Origin: Gloeopeniophorella convolvens
Taxonomy: Eukaryota; Basidiomycota; Agaricomycetes; Russulales
Assembly (NCBI GenBank): GCA_022496205.1
Contig: WTXD01000054.1
Span: 109,740-173,739, forward strand
Direction: 5' to 3'
Length of the DNA: 64,000 nt
The notes under the pieces were generated by a model. It worked only from the letters and a program-made list of their open reading frames with translations, was not told where the DNA came from and made no database searches. The position numbers and the translations under genes were made by a program. Below, piece by piece: positions 48,601 through 59,524 of the stretch; within the stretch, counting starts at the first letter, position 1; each line of letters starts with the position of its first letter.

Positions 48601-49069
48601 GGGAGCCTGAGGCTACAGCGACAGCAGCCTAGTAGCAGCTTCAGGAGCTGCCACTAGGACTAGAAGGATAACATAAGTATATTTAAGCGAACAAGCAGTA
48701 CAGGGCACGATACCGGCTGTCTCAAACCAGCTTCACCACCCCACCTCAAGCTTCTGGCCCAGACCTAGCTCAACAAGCTCAACAAGCCCAACCAGCCCAG
48801 ACACTGGACTTCCTGAAGATGTGGCCGATAAGACCAAGGGCAGAGGCAGCGTGTAAGGTTTTCCAGGACAAGGGGCGTAGGGTTAGGGATGTGCGAGAGA
48901 CATCTACAAGACGGCAAGGGAGACGATGAGAGACAAGGGCATCGGTGCTTCAATGATCTCGAGGTCGCGTGACCTCACGCCGGAGGCCCCTCCAAATCCG
49001 TCCACGGTCGCCGGAGATTGCTTTGGCTTTGTTTTGAAGTGGCGTGGGAACCGACATTTTGTGCCAGCC

Positions 49070-49110
49070 GTCCTTGGGAGTGTTGCGCAACTTAGAGTTC
49101 ATCGGTGTTT
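49070..49110 (+). repeat. Inverted copy of the end of the PPR fragment
   Basis: GTCCTTGGGAGTGTTGCGCA at 49070 and onward to GTTCATCGGTGTTT is the near-perfect reverse complement of 48153-48193. It reads AVLGSVAQLRVHRC, against AVLGSVAQLKVHRC on the other side. The shared word CCTTGGGAGTGT also occurs in the element's own TIR. Confidence 0.8.
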
Positions 49111-49262
49111 GTATTTCGGAATAGTCCGTCGGCGATGACTTATATAGATAAATTGCTTTGTATGTTTTGCATAGAAAATCATATTAATATGTCTTTCATA
49201 ACAAAACATAACATATGATATGTTTTGCATGGAGAAAACTTCAAAGTCCGGAACTGTGACCT

Positions 49263-49308
49263 ATAGCGACACTCCCAAGGCCGGCTGGTTAGGAGCCTGG
49301 GACTAAAT
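49263..49308 (-). repeat. Right TIR (37 bp) and right target duplication (9 bp)
   Basis: 49263-49299 is the right TIR; 49300-49308 is GGACTAAAT, identical to the left flank. Confidence 0.9.
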
Positions 49309-49807
49309 ACCTTTTGTCGTCATCGTGAAGGCTTCTGGCCCGCACTTGACAAGCTTAGTATAGCTAGTCACTTATAGTCACTAGTCACTACACAAGCTCT
49401 CACTATCGATATCGTCATGCCAATGCCCTCCGGCAGCAGAGTTCGACGTTCGAGGCCAAGTCTATGAATGCCGTCTAAAAATTTTTATATAACAGTAACT
49501 CCTACCCGCACTCTCCGAACCATGGCCTCTCCAGGCACGGCGGACCGCGGCCCCAAACCCTGGTACGGCCTCGACCTTTACTAGGCTAGCTTTCGTAGTA
49601 AGCAGTGTTAGCATGACTCGCCAATTTCCCGCTGGCATGGCGCTTCATGGGTCTCTCAGCCACTTATGTCTCAATGATATCGATGGGCTCAAAGCAGTGT
49701 CCTCCAACGAAGTTCCCGAGCCAGAAATGCGTCCTCAGTGACTAGTGGAAGCTGTCCCATACCCATTTAAGTACCTCGTTGCGAATGCGCGGGCCTCCTG
49801 TAGCCTC
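49309..49807. other. Upstream region of paralogue B
   Basis: No gene seen. The reading frame of paralogue B is open from 49745, but without an ATG until 49808. Confidence 0.4.
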
Positions 49808-51573
49808 ATGGACACCCAAAGTTCTATGGTTTCCAGTAGCCTTGAGGCGTCGCCTCTCATGTTCATCCCCAGTTCAAGGGCTTCTCGTCCTGACTTGGTC
49901 GAGAGCCCACGCAAGGCCCCGGAACCTTGTTCACCTGTACCTCCATCGAGTCCTGTCCTTGTGTTACTTGGAAATGATGCGGGATACTCGAAAGCGTCAG
50001 TAACACTAGGAGAGGCTTTCTCAGGGTGTCACGAGGGACAGGGTCGAAGCTCTCCCTTGGCAGATCTCCGCTCGTGGGAAGAGGCTGGTCCTCCTGAATA
50101 TCGTGACGATGGAGACGCTGATGTGGATCCGCGAGGGCCGCGGAGGTACGCTTTTTACAAGGTTGTAACTATTGAAACGTTAACTGAAGCGTCCCTGGCT
50201 TAGCACTGGAACAATTGCCGCACTACGCGCGGAGGATGGCGATTCTATGCAAGGGGTGGCGGATCCTTACGAGGAAGCAGGGCCGTTAGATGCGCTGGTC
50301 CTCCCTGCACTGAACCAGCTCAATACACTGGGAATGGTGCGTGACGAGATGGGCGTCGGTCCTGGATTCCCTGATTGATCCTCCCAAAACTCAACAGCTG
50401 AACCCCAGAGAAAGGGCATTACAAATACTTGCATCCCCATCAGAGATACCACCCCCTGGCACAGAACTCCCCGCTCTTCCCGATGGCTCTTTCGCAACGT
50501 ACGAACAAATCCGACAATTCATTGACATGTACTGCAGAGTGTGTCACTCTGAGAAGCCTATTTTCAAATATTACCAACTCAGCGGACCTCCTTGCATAGG
50601 GTCTTCTTGGGAGGTGATAATGTATATTGGCAATGCTCAAGTTGGACGTGGGGAAGGGTCAAACAAGGCGATAGCAGAACAAGGCTGCCTCAATGATGTC
50701 ATGCAACAAATCACGAGCCATGATGGAGTCCTCTGGCTACCCCGAACGAAGGATGGCCCGGGAGATACAACAGTGGACGCAGCACCTAGAGCCAGTGGAA
50801 GCCCTCGGAAGGGCAACAACGCCGACCAGGGGCAAGCCTTCCGGACCTCCGCTGTCGCTGGGGCAGACGACTCTTCTAGTAGTCCTCAGATGCAGCTCGG
50901 CACTTCAGCTGTCCAGGCGAACGAAGCCGAAGCCGGTCGTGAACTCTTGTCCCATGGCCATCCCGATTGGAATCGACAAATCTCAGACTCGTCCGCGCAG
51001 CAGCCTCTCCAGGTCCCATCTGTACCTCAATCAAGTTCAACCGATAGCCTGAGCTGGAAGACCGTACGCACGGTCTCGAGCAAACATAGCAGTGTAAGCC
51101 GTGGCTCGATCTTCATGATGCGGTGGCACGCACGAGAGCACGCTCAAGCGTCCTCCCTGGTGCCGGCCCACGACGAGGTGAGCTGGTCCCGCGAGCAGTC
51201 CAAACTCTCCGGGAAGGTTCCACGGGCCGCGGTCAGCGCCGGTCCTAGCCCAGACAAAAACGGATGGGAACCTGCGCAGGTAGTGGGGTCGCCAGCTGAG
51301 GAGGACAATGGCCGCACGCGGCCAAAGGGATTCGGGGGAAGCGCGCGCAGCAGGGCCAGTTCTAGGCACAGCTTGACCCACGGCGCGGGACAGGACGTTC
51401 AGGCTCAAGTTTATGAAGAAGCGGCGGAGATCCCAAGAGCAAAATCTGAAAGGACTCAGCGTGAGTCGAAACCCGCGCGTCGAGTATGGCCCCGTCTGCA
51501 CTACCTGTCCTATGTCTTCTGCTGCAGCACATATTTCGCCGCCGACGCAAGGCTCCGATCTAAGACGCAGTGA
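49808..51573 (+). CDS. dsRNA-binding-like domain protein with basic/Ser motif and CC tail, paralogue B
   Basis: Three exons (49808-50145, 50204-50336, 50398-51573) give 548 residues. The first dsRBD-like unit is degenerate (PLADLRSWEEAGPPEYRDDG ... GPLDALVLPALNQLNTLGM). The second is clearer, at about residues 190-265: ATYEQIRQFIDMYCRVCHSE, KYYQLSGPP, SWEVIMYIGNAQVGRGEGSN, KAIAEQGCLNDVMQQI. A long disordered linker follows, then SWKTVRTVSSKHSSVSRGSI and FMMRWHAREHA (about 376-405). The C-terminal end is LHYLSYVFCCSTYFAADAR. The hydrophobic CC segment could be palmitoylated. Domain order and introns match paralogue C. Confidence 0.75.
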
Positions 51574-52300
51574 GCGAGGTCGACTGTCGACAGGCCCAGA
51601 GTGCCAGAAGAACCCAAAGCCTCCCATATCGTTTCTTCAACCTCCGTTTCGGCGTGTCAGCGGATCGGATTCTACATAGCTGGCGTACTCATACACGCCT
51701 TACGATAGACTTTACTGGCGGTTCGGACCCTCCTCGGTGTTTACTGGGTCATGGACGACTCATGCCAATGTATTAGCGATGTACGGGATAGATAACGAGC
51801 GGAACAGCAGCACAGCTGCCGCCGGGGACTGAACAGGCTTCGTCTGAAGCAGCGCCGCGTACCGATCAATGCAAATATGTCGATGACCAGTAGCAGTTGA
51901 GGTTCAACGTTCAAATTCGAGGAGGTGCCAGCTTATTCAAGCTGGTGCCAAGTTGAAGGTTTATATGCACATGGCAGTCTCAGTCGGACAACGTGCGCGT
52001 GGACACGCGCGATCCGGCTCGCCTACCGACGAGCCACAACCTTCCATAACTTCACCACCGTCATCCCGCTCAACGTCTTCCTTAGCCTCCTTTGGGTCCT
52101 CTTCAATGCCCACAACACCGCTTTTGCGGAGCCAGTTGATCACGAGCGGCACTAGTGGAGGCTAGCGCCGCCGCGTGTACATTTCATGCCTTCTACGGCG
52201 GCAGTCTGAAGCCCGAGTACAGGTTGGTAGCGCCATTGATCTCTGCTCCCGCCCGCTCACACGAACTTTCTGCAGTTCTCAACAAGCTTTACATCCCCGT
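51574..52300. other. Intergenic between paralogues B and C
   Basis: No gene seen; probably the 3' end of B and promoter of C. Confidence 0.45.
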
Positions 52301-53747
52301 ATGAAAACCGATCTCCCTGAGGAGTCGCCTTCGCCGATTTCCTCGACCAGCATACCGCGCCCTCATTCGAATCTGCAATCCTCGGAAACGCGCTTGGACA
52401 AAGTAGCAAACCCTGGTTCATCGAGTCCTGTCCTCGCCTTACTCGAAGATGATATCGTCTACGATGCGGAATATATCAACGCGACGCTCGAGAAGGTTCC
52501 CCTGAGGGACAGTTGGCATCTTGATCCGAAGCCACCCTTGACGGAGTATCTCGAGCGGAGAGGAAGTGATGTCCTTAGCTATCACTACGAGGAAGTCGAC
52601 ATCGGAGGTGCGCGTGGATGGAGGTGTGTTTCTAGCCTCAATCCCATCTACGGTGATGCTATATTCACTTTGGCAGAACGTCTATCGAGGTGTACTCAGA
52701 GGGAGGTATCATTCAAGGCGTGGGCGATGCGTCTGAAAAGACGAGGTCCGAGGAGTTGGCTGCTTTATCTGCATTGCATCAACTCACTGCGCTTGGAATG
52801 GTGCGTAATGTTGGCCTCTTGACTGTTGCACCTCTGATGCATATCCCAAACAGCTGAATCACGGAGCCAAGGCATCACGACCACCTTCTAAGCCTCCGGC
52901 GGCGACAGCGTCGAACAATGTGCTGATCACACTCCCTGATGGATCCTCCGCGACATACGAGCAAATCCGGCAGTTTGTGGATATATACTGCCGGCTTTGC
53001 TACTCCGGAAAGCCGATTGTCAAGTACCATGAGCTCGATGGCCGTCCAGGCGAAAACACGTCTTGGGAAGCGGTCATGTACGTCGGCGGCGCCCGCGTCG
53101 GCCGTGGGATAGGGATGGACAAGGAGACGGCAGACAGTAATTGTCTTATTGACGTCACACAGCAGCTCAAGAACCGCGACGGGGTACTTTGGGAACTCTG
53201 GGTAGGGACTGACGACGGTCCTGCTACAAAAGCCAACGCGGTCCCCGTGGCTCAGGCGAACGACAACCACACGAGCTCTATATCAGAGGGCGGCCACCAT
53301 ACCCCCCCTGACATTAGTTCGACCAGCGTCCTCATTCAAACATCTTTAGCGCTGCGTTCGAACATACCAAACGACCAGAGCGGCATGGCGTCCCTGTCCT
53401 TACTTCGATCACATGCTGGAGTGGGCCACGCTGGGACGTCGCGTGCGCGGTCACCAGCTGATTCGATCACGACCCCGCCGAGCCCAAGCACTCCCGACTC
53501 GCACAGCTGGAAGACCGTGCGGACGGTCGCAAGCCGTCGAAGCAGCGTCAGTCGCAGCTCGATCTTCACGATGCGTCGACACGCGCGGGAGCTCGCAGAG
53601 GCGCAGGCACGGGCGCGTCGCGAGGCTGAGCAACCGGAGAAGCCGGAAGAGAGTCCCCCAGAAGGCACGAATGGTCGGAAACATTTGCTGAGTCTCTTCT
53701 GTTGTACCGTGTATATATCTCCGCGCCCGCGGGCGCCCCCAGAGTAA
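52301..53747 (+). CDS. dsRNA-binding-like domain protein with basic/Ser motif and CC tail, paralogue C
   Basis: Three exons (52301-52623, 52677-52800, 52854-53747) give 446 residues. dsRBD-like unit 1 (about 77-148): PPLTEYLERRGSDVLSYHYE, RTSIEVYSEGGIIQGVGDAS, EKTRSEELAALSALHQLTAL. Unit 2 (about 174-250): ATYEQIRQFVDIYCRLCYSG, KYHELDGRP, SWEAVMYVGGARVGRGIGMD and CLIDVTQQL. Then comes the family motif SWKTVRTVASRRSSVSRSSI with FTMRRHARELAEAQ, and the tail HLLSLFCCTVYISPRPRAPP. The SSPVLALLEDDIVYDAEYI segment before unit 1 is shared with B and, in part, A. Inferred role is binding of structured RNA, possibly at a membrane. Confidence 0.76.
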
Positions 53748-53997
53748 CCTTACCGGGGGCCTCCAGACTTCCGTGCTCCAAGCTCGAGTTCGAGGACGAT
53801 CGCCTCTTATACACCCGCGTCATGTCGTTGGCGCTCGTGTTACATACCCCAATGGGCGCATATGATCGTCCAAATAATGAGACAGAATATGTTATACATG
53901 GTGCAAGCGTAGTATGCTATGAAGCCTGTTGGGTGCGCGCCATCAACACCAACATAATCGACGATGTAAAGGTCTCAAAGACGTAAGTTTACACGAA

Positions 53998-56942
53998 TCA
54001 AGAGTACGATGGCTGCGAGAGCACCCTCATGGCCTTGTTTCGGAAATCGTCGTGAGCGCATCGCTCGAGTTCTTCAAGTATGGAATCAATATGCGGGCCA
54101 CGCACTCCCCTGAAATAATCCCCAACGAAACCGAGCAACTCGTCAATCAAGTAACTCGGACAAACCCCGAGGGCGCGGAAGCCGCCGCGCGTCCCAAGGA
54201 GCTCGCAGACGAGATTGAGAAGAAGATGCTGCGTCCCCAGAGACTTGGTGTAATTCTCCCAACCGGATACGATGGCAGCAAAGGTGTTGACGTAGATCGT
54301 CTGATGGAGTTCAGCGCTCATAGAGTCCCTGATAGCATAACCTGAAAAGCTGATGACCTGCGCGAAGAAGATCTCGATGCTGTACCCGAGCCCGCCGTCG
54401 TGCAGGTCCTGTACACGCCAAAGTTGCTGCTCTACAAGGTGCCGATTGTTCAGCACAGGGTCCATCTGGGCGATGAAATCCCGCAAGATGGTGGCGACCG
54501 GCTTCCGGAAGTGGCGGGCAAGGGGCCCTCGCTGTTCAGCCATGGCTTTGCGTAAATCGGGGGCAAATGAGGATAACACGCTGACCATTCCCCCGGGAGT
54601 CATGAACCTTGGCCAAAACATGATCTTCTTGCCCCAGTCGTGAATCTCCAAAATTCTCGAGAAAGGGAGCGATGAGGACGGAACGTTGCGACCGAAGGGC
54701 AGATTGTAGAACAGGTTTTCGGCTAAGCTTGCCACTATGACCTTGAAGGCATGCGTGCTCTGATCGAGAGTGTGCCTTAGTTGTTCGCCTTCGGATTGGA
54801 AACTTTCCAACTGGCTGATCAAGGATTCTCTGGGCCTGAGCAACCGTGCGGTTTGCGCAGTTATAAGGTTGGCGTCGGCGGGGCCGATCGCCTCATGAAG
54901 ATCCTGCAGGATGTCCCACGCCGTGTTAAGGGCCATGTCGATCCGCTGGGCATTCGCCAAGGCCACTTCGAATCCGCCCTTTGCCTCTTGAGAGTCGTTG
55001 CCAACGTTGCCGCGCGCCTGGGTGTATGCCGCGATAAGTTCGTGGGCTGGCTTTTGTGCAGGAGCTCTTCCGAGGGACTCTTTCAACGCGACGAGTCCCA
55101 GGCAACCGCAGCGTACGAACAACGGGTAGTCCGCCACGAAGCCAGGAACCTTCTTGTCGTTGAGGATAGCGATCCGGAAAACGTAGTTGAACCCTTCACA
55201 GAGGTCCTCGATGCTCCCGAACCACTCCAATGGAGTGTTGGTGGAACAAACGAGCCATGCTGCTGCATCGATGGCGGCCACCAGGTTCCTGCGCTTCACA
55301 TCCTCGGGGAGGGATACAGGTGGTGTGTTGTATGTTTCAATGACGCACCCTACACGGCGACACACATCCCTGAGAATGTGATGCTGCCCTGGCGGGAGTG
55401 CAGGGGGACGGGCCGTCTGCTGGTGAAGGCTGGGCCCACGACGGTTACGAAAGCTAGAATGAAAGGCTTGGGCGAACGATGGCCGAATGGTATGAGGATG
55501 GTCGGAAGGCACAGACGGAATGCGTATCAGGGATCGAGTGGTGATATGTCCGCTATTCTCCTGACTTGCGGAACCGATAGGACCTGAGGGTGCGCCCTCT
55601 GCCTCGAGAGCTACGAAGACGTCCCGGCCCCATTTCGTCTTGAACGCACCGGGTATGCTCAAGACGAACGGCTCGTTTTCGCTATCCTCCGTAAGGCTCC
55701 CGATCAGCCAGCGAATCCCTCGCGCGTCGCGCATCTTGCGATCCTCAGAGCCGCCCATCGCCCGCTGTGCTCGGCCATCGGCTATCTTCGCGCCCCCGGT
55801 CCCGCGCTCGGCAGTAGGTCTATGTTCGAAGCACCTGCGCGCTGAGCTTCTGCACGATGTACCACAGAAAGGCGGAAAGGGAGGTTTGATAGGGAGATTG
55901 TGGGTTGACAACCGGCGCAATGATGGTCAAGAGATATAACAAGGCACAAACTGCGATCGGCGCCACGGTCGCGATAGCAACGGAGGTATTGACGTTGAAC
56001 AGGAAGTCCACGAGCCCAAGGAAAAATAGAAACAACGCGATGTGGACAAGAGCGGGCACCGTGTCGGCGACAATGGGCATATACCAACTCTCCGAGCCTT
56101 CAAAGAGATATTGACGTATCCGAGCGCTTTTGAGAGGATGGTGATATCTCCGAGAGGTGTGCATGTATTCTCGGACCCATTGTTGGACAATTGTCGCGGT
56201 TACTAAGGGCTGCGGTCAGGCTGAAGACGAGACTCAGGAACCAGTAGACATTGACTCGGATATCGGAGGACGACGGATGGAAGGTGGGAAACGTCCGGGG
56301 GGTGTAAGTTGGACAGAAGACTGAGGCGCGATAGCGGCGATTTGCTGGGAGATCTGACTGAGCATGACGACAGCCTGCTGTCCATAGAATGCAGTTTCCT
56401 TTGCAGGATCTGGTTGGAGGTTCAAGTAGCTCTGGACGAGAAATGCGGTAAGAGCTGTAGAGAACAAGCCAGCCTGGTGACACCTTGTGAGTCCGACGAT
56501 CGAAGAGATACGGGAAATGGAGGCGTACGAAGAGAAGGATTCCGTCCATGTCTCCTTTCCGTGTCTGGATCATAGCCTCATCGTAGGCCTTCGCCTCCTT
56601 CCCATACAAGCTCCACAGCCCATTCGCCTCGTCGTCGAAATCGCCAGGCGGACCATGGTCGAAGTTGGACATGTCGTGATCCAACCGGGGCGCTGCGTCG
56701 CGAACACGGTCCTCGACGTTAGTTGTTGCTCGGTTGGACTCGGCGCCGGGCGTATTGTGCGGTTGTATCGCTAAGTGGATCCGAATAGTCGTAAATGGTG
56801 CGAAGAGACGGCGAACAAGAGAGCGAGACATACCTGAGGATCCATACTTTTCATAGACTGGCGCATGCTCATTGGAGCCAAGAGGCTCGACCTCTGGCAT
56901 CTTGACCCCCTGTTCCGTCATTCTAGCCACAGGCATTGGCAT
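53998..56942 (-). pseudogene. DUF6535-domain membrane protein, frameshifted
   Basis: Minus strand. The N-terminal part (start probably 56942, MPMPVARMTEQGVKMPEVEP) leads through introns near 56830 and 56500 to the DUF6535 core: WSLYGKEAKAYDEAMIQTRK, AGLFSTALTAFLVQSYLNLQ, VNVYWFLSLVFSLTAAL, ARIRQYLFEGSESWYMPIVA, VHIALFLFFLGLVDFLFNVN. A long C-terminal region, open from 55920 to 53998, includes RAMGGSEDRKMRDARGIRWL and many helices. Frame breaks: one base lost at a C6 run (plus-strand G6, 56297-56302), a compensating shift near 56195, and another near 55815. DUF6535 proteins are basidiomycete multi-pass membrane proteins of unknown function. With three breaks it is a pseudogene unless some are sequencing errors. 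Confidence 0.75.
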
Positions 56943-57599
56943 TAGCACAGGGGGCTCCGGAATTTTGACCTCGGGTTCTGGCGCCTTGGCCACGGCTGAG
57001 CTGTGGCCATCAGCGTTTTGCACGTGTGTTGAAACGACGCTCTGGGTGTTTTCGAAGGCTTGAGCAGGCTCGTGAGGGGCACATCACGAACCCGCCGCCC
57101 GGATTCTACCAGATTTTAAGGTACCGAAATCGGTTGCAACCTCCTGAAATCAGATAAAACCCGGCTGCAACCACCGGAATAGCCGCAACAAGGGAAGTCG
57201 GGTTGCGGCTTCATGCTCATCCTTGAGCAGCAGTTGATATTGACCGAAATTAAGTATTAACCCGGTTTTAACCTAATCCCATGTAGACCCCAACAGGGTT
57301 GCAAGCAAGGGGGTATCAGGCCGGCAACCCGGCACCGGGGGTTAGGTAGTTAGTCCGGTCCAGGTCTCTGCTATCAGAAATTTGGACCCCTCTCAAAGTT
57401 GCCCGATTTCTCGCAGTTTGGGGCTGGTTTAGGGCCTGGATTCATCTGTAATAGCCAGAAATCGCTGTTTTTGATGTAAACTACTAAATCTATACAATAC
57501 AACACTGAAACGGGAGTGCATTGTGTGTTAGTGTGATTCAATTATTGCTATGACTAGCTAACCAATGTACTCTACGTGTTGCTAGTGCACGTCGACGTG
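56943..57599. other. AT-rich spacer with GGTTGCAAC repeats
   Basis: 57120-57320 repeats the word GGTTGCAAC or GGTTGC several times, one as the palindrome GGTTGCAACC. No gene seen. Confidence 0.45.
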
Positions 57600-58414
57600 C
57601 TACGCCCAGTCGTCCCGGGTGAGCGGCAGCCCACCGGCCTTGTGTATGACCGCAATCTCATGTGTAGGCATCAGCATGAGCGCGAGCATACTGTGCACAA
57701 GGCGTGTGTCACGATCTCAGCCCGCGGCTTCCGGGCCGGGCGAACCGACCCCGACGACCCTGTTGACGTCTGCTGATATCCGTGCCAACTTGGTGCGGTA
57801 CGACGAGCAGCAGCGGGGACTGACGAGCATAGATGACCGGCTTCGACGCCTCGCCCTTGGACCGAGTTCTCCGCAGTCACGTGACCGAGCACGTGATGAG
57901 ACTCGTGACCGGGCCTAGGCCATGACGCTGACGAAACGCGGATGACTCACTGCTGACTGATGGTGACGTCAGCTGAGTGAGCGTTCAGTCAGCATGTCTA
58001 TTTATAGCATGCCCCACTTGTACTCCGCGCTTCCTGACCCACATGAACCCGATCTAGTAGATTAGTTAGTAGGTACCTTGTAGTATATAAGGACCTGCCT
58101 GTAGCGTCTTAGCTCCTTAGCTTTGACCTCCTGTAATATACTGGAGTTTCAGTGGCATCCTCTAGTGTGCTTGAACGCCACCCGACTTGCCCCATCGCTC
58201 TTCATCCTCTACTGCGACCGCGAGGCTTAGGTCTTGCAAGTCCTTCGGCAGAACCCCTGCACAGCACGTGACAGCGTGCCTTGAGCAGCCCTAGGTTGAG
58301 CAGCGCACGCAGATCCTCCTCCTCTCCATCCTCCACACACGGGGAAAAGTGCACGTACAGGATGCAGAATGGCGTGTAGCACAGCACAAGCAGGATGGGC
58401 GAGCGTGCATTGGG
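57600..58414 (-). pseudogene. Gene fragment interrupted by a solo LTR
   Basis: Removing the LTR at 57707-58273 and one copy of its target duplication joins two minus-strand pieces into one open frame: PILLVLCYTPFCILYVHFSP, EEEDLRALLNLGLLKARLVH, SMLALMLMPTHEIAVIHKAG and LPLTRDDWA, ending at a stop (57600-57602). The 5' side is cut off by the LTR-like sequence starting at 58415. I do not recognise the family. Confidence 0.5.
57707..58273 (+). mobile_element. Solo LTR, 567 bp, copy 1
   Basis: Begins TGTCACGATCTCAG and ends GCACAGCACGTGACA, so it has TG...CA ends with an inverted TGTCACG/CGTGACA terminus. A perfect 5-bp target duplication GCGTG flanks it (57702-57706 and 58274-58278). A TATA-like TAGTATATAAGG lies at about 58082. 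The first ~210 bp form an open frame ending RDRARDETRDRA at 57918. No internal retrotransposon sequence is attached, so it is a solo LTR left by recombination. Confidence 0.92.
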
Positions 58415-59067
58415 TGTCACGAACACTAGGGCCTCAAGGAGGTCGAATTGCTCAGAACACTAGAACGAATCCAGCCCTACCAGTAAATACCCTACGCGTC
58501 GCTCACAATGCGATGCGTACCACTCACATTGCGACTACAAGTCAAAATGCATCACGTGACCCTTCACCCCCATTCCTCGCCCTACTCCCTAATGGCCAAT
58601 CAACCCTGGAATACCCCCAAGATCCCGGACTAGGGATCTCTCAGAATGGCCATATTACTCGTCCCAAAGTAACCAGAACCTTGATCAAGGTGAAACACTT
58701 CATGCATCCTCTTTGGGACTCTGATCATCAAGAACTCCATGGGGCCTCAAGCCCCACTCTGCGATGGAATCTAAGAAGTGTATCAGAGAGGAGAGGTTAT
58801 GGGGAATCCCCTCTGGAATCCCCATCAGTAATTAGACCAGATTCGTCTGGGGGGTCTCCAGTAGTATATAAGACCCCCATGTATCGCCCAGTGGTCCTCA
58901 GACTGTCCATCTGTGGCACTCTCATCTGTACCTAGCACTGCAATAGCACTGTTAGTGTGTTCCCTCTCTGCTCCTGCATATCGCAGCTCATCTTCTGCCT
59001 ATCCCCTTCGACGCTCTCCAAACTCTGCTATCCTCTCTGCACGCACTCCGTGAGTGAGTCCTGACAT
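58415..59067 (+). mobile_element. Candidate 5' LTR of a second retrotransposon
   Basis: Starts TGTCACGAACACTAG and ends AGTCCTGACA, giving inverted TGTCA/TGACA ends. It contains a TATA box (AGTATATAAGAC at about 58862) and a pyrimidine-rich stretch as in U3/R/U5. It is followed 41 bp later by a proline-rich frame. The other LTR is not visible, so the limits are inferred. Confidence 0.45.
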
Positions 59068-59107
59068 TTGGACAGTCTCTTACACCCTCTGATCAGCTGC
59101 GACTCTA

Positions 59108-59500
59108 GTGTCTTACTTTGGAATCACCGCACCTCAGACCGCGCTCCTCTCGGACTGTGCTCAACCTCAGGCGCTGATTCGTCCTTCCTCTTACTCTGAT
59201 CTTGATGCTCCCCCTCGTGGACCGCCAACCCTTCTTGACTACGGCACTCCCACTCGTGGACTGTCACCTGAACTCCAATATCCTCCCCTTGCTTCTACTC
59301 CTCATCCCCCGCCCACACCTCGTTCTCCATCGTACCATCCTCGCTCCCCATCTCCTGTCGACGTGGAACCAGGACAGATCCTTGACATCCTCACTGTACC
59401 ACCTCGCTCTCCCTCTCTGTTGAGACGGACAGGACTCAGGACAGGAAGGACATCTCTGATTAGATTAGATAAGGGACTCAGTGATCTGCGAGCTATCTGA
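59108..59500 (+). CDS. Proline-rich ORF, possible gag N-terminus, truncated
   Basis: A 130-codon frame, PTLLDYGTPTRGLSPELQY and TPHPPPTPRSPSYHPRSPSP, just downstream of the candidate LTR. Its composition resembles gag leaders of fungal Gypsy elements, but no conserved gag or zinc-knuckle motif is seen. The Copia LTR begins 25 bp after its stop. Confidence 0.3.
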   Translation: MSYFGITAPQTALLSDCAQPQALIRPSSYSDLDAPPRGPPTLLDYGTPTRGLSPELQYPPLASTPHPPPTPRSPSYHPRSPSPVDVEPGQILDILTVPPRSPSLLRRTGLRTGRTSLIRLDKGLSDLRAI

Positions 59501-59524
59501 TCTACAATGTATATGACATCATTA

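Larger units (their letters stand above)
47960..49299. mobile_element. MULE-like non-autonomous element carrying a gene fragment
   Basis: 1340 bp with perfect 37-bp terminal inverted repeats, starting CAGGCTCCTAACCAGCCGGC (47960-47996 and 49263-49299). Similarity continues imperfectly inward for about 20 bp (TCACAGTTCC on both sides). It is flanked by a perfect 9-bp target duplication GGACTAAAT (47951-47959 and 49300-49308). A 9-bp duplication with long TIRs points to the Mutator-like superfamily. There is no transposase frame inside, so it depends on a partner elsewhere. Inside are AT-rich subterminal parts, a PPR-like gene fragment on the minus strand and an inverted second copy of the end of that fragment. 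It sits between dsRBD paralogues A and B. Confidence 0.85.

Noticed and set aside
51037..51627. 196-codon minus-strand frame
   Set aside because: Antisense to paralogue B, which has conserved motif and introns on the plus strand.
54781..55587. 268-codon plus-strand frame
   Set aside because: Antisense to the long DUF6535 C-terminal frame.
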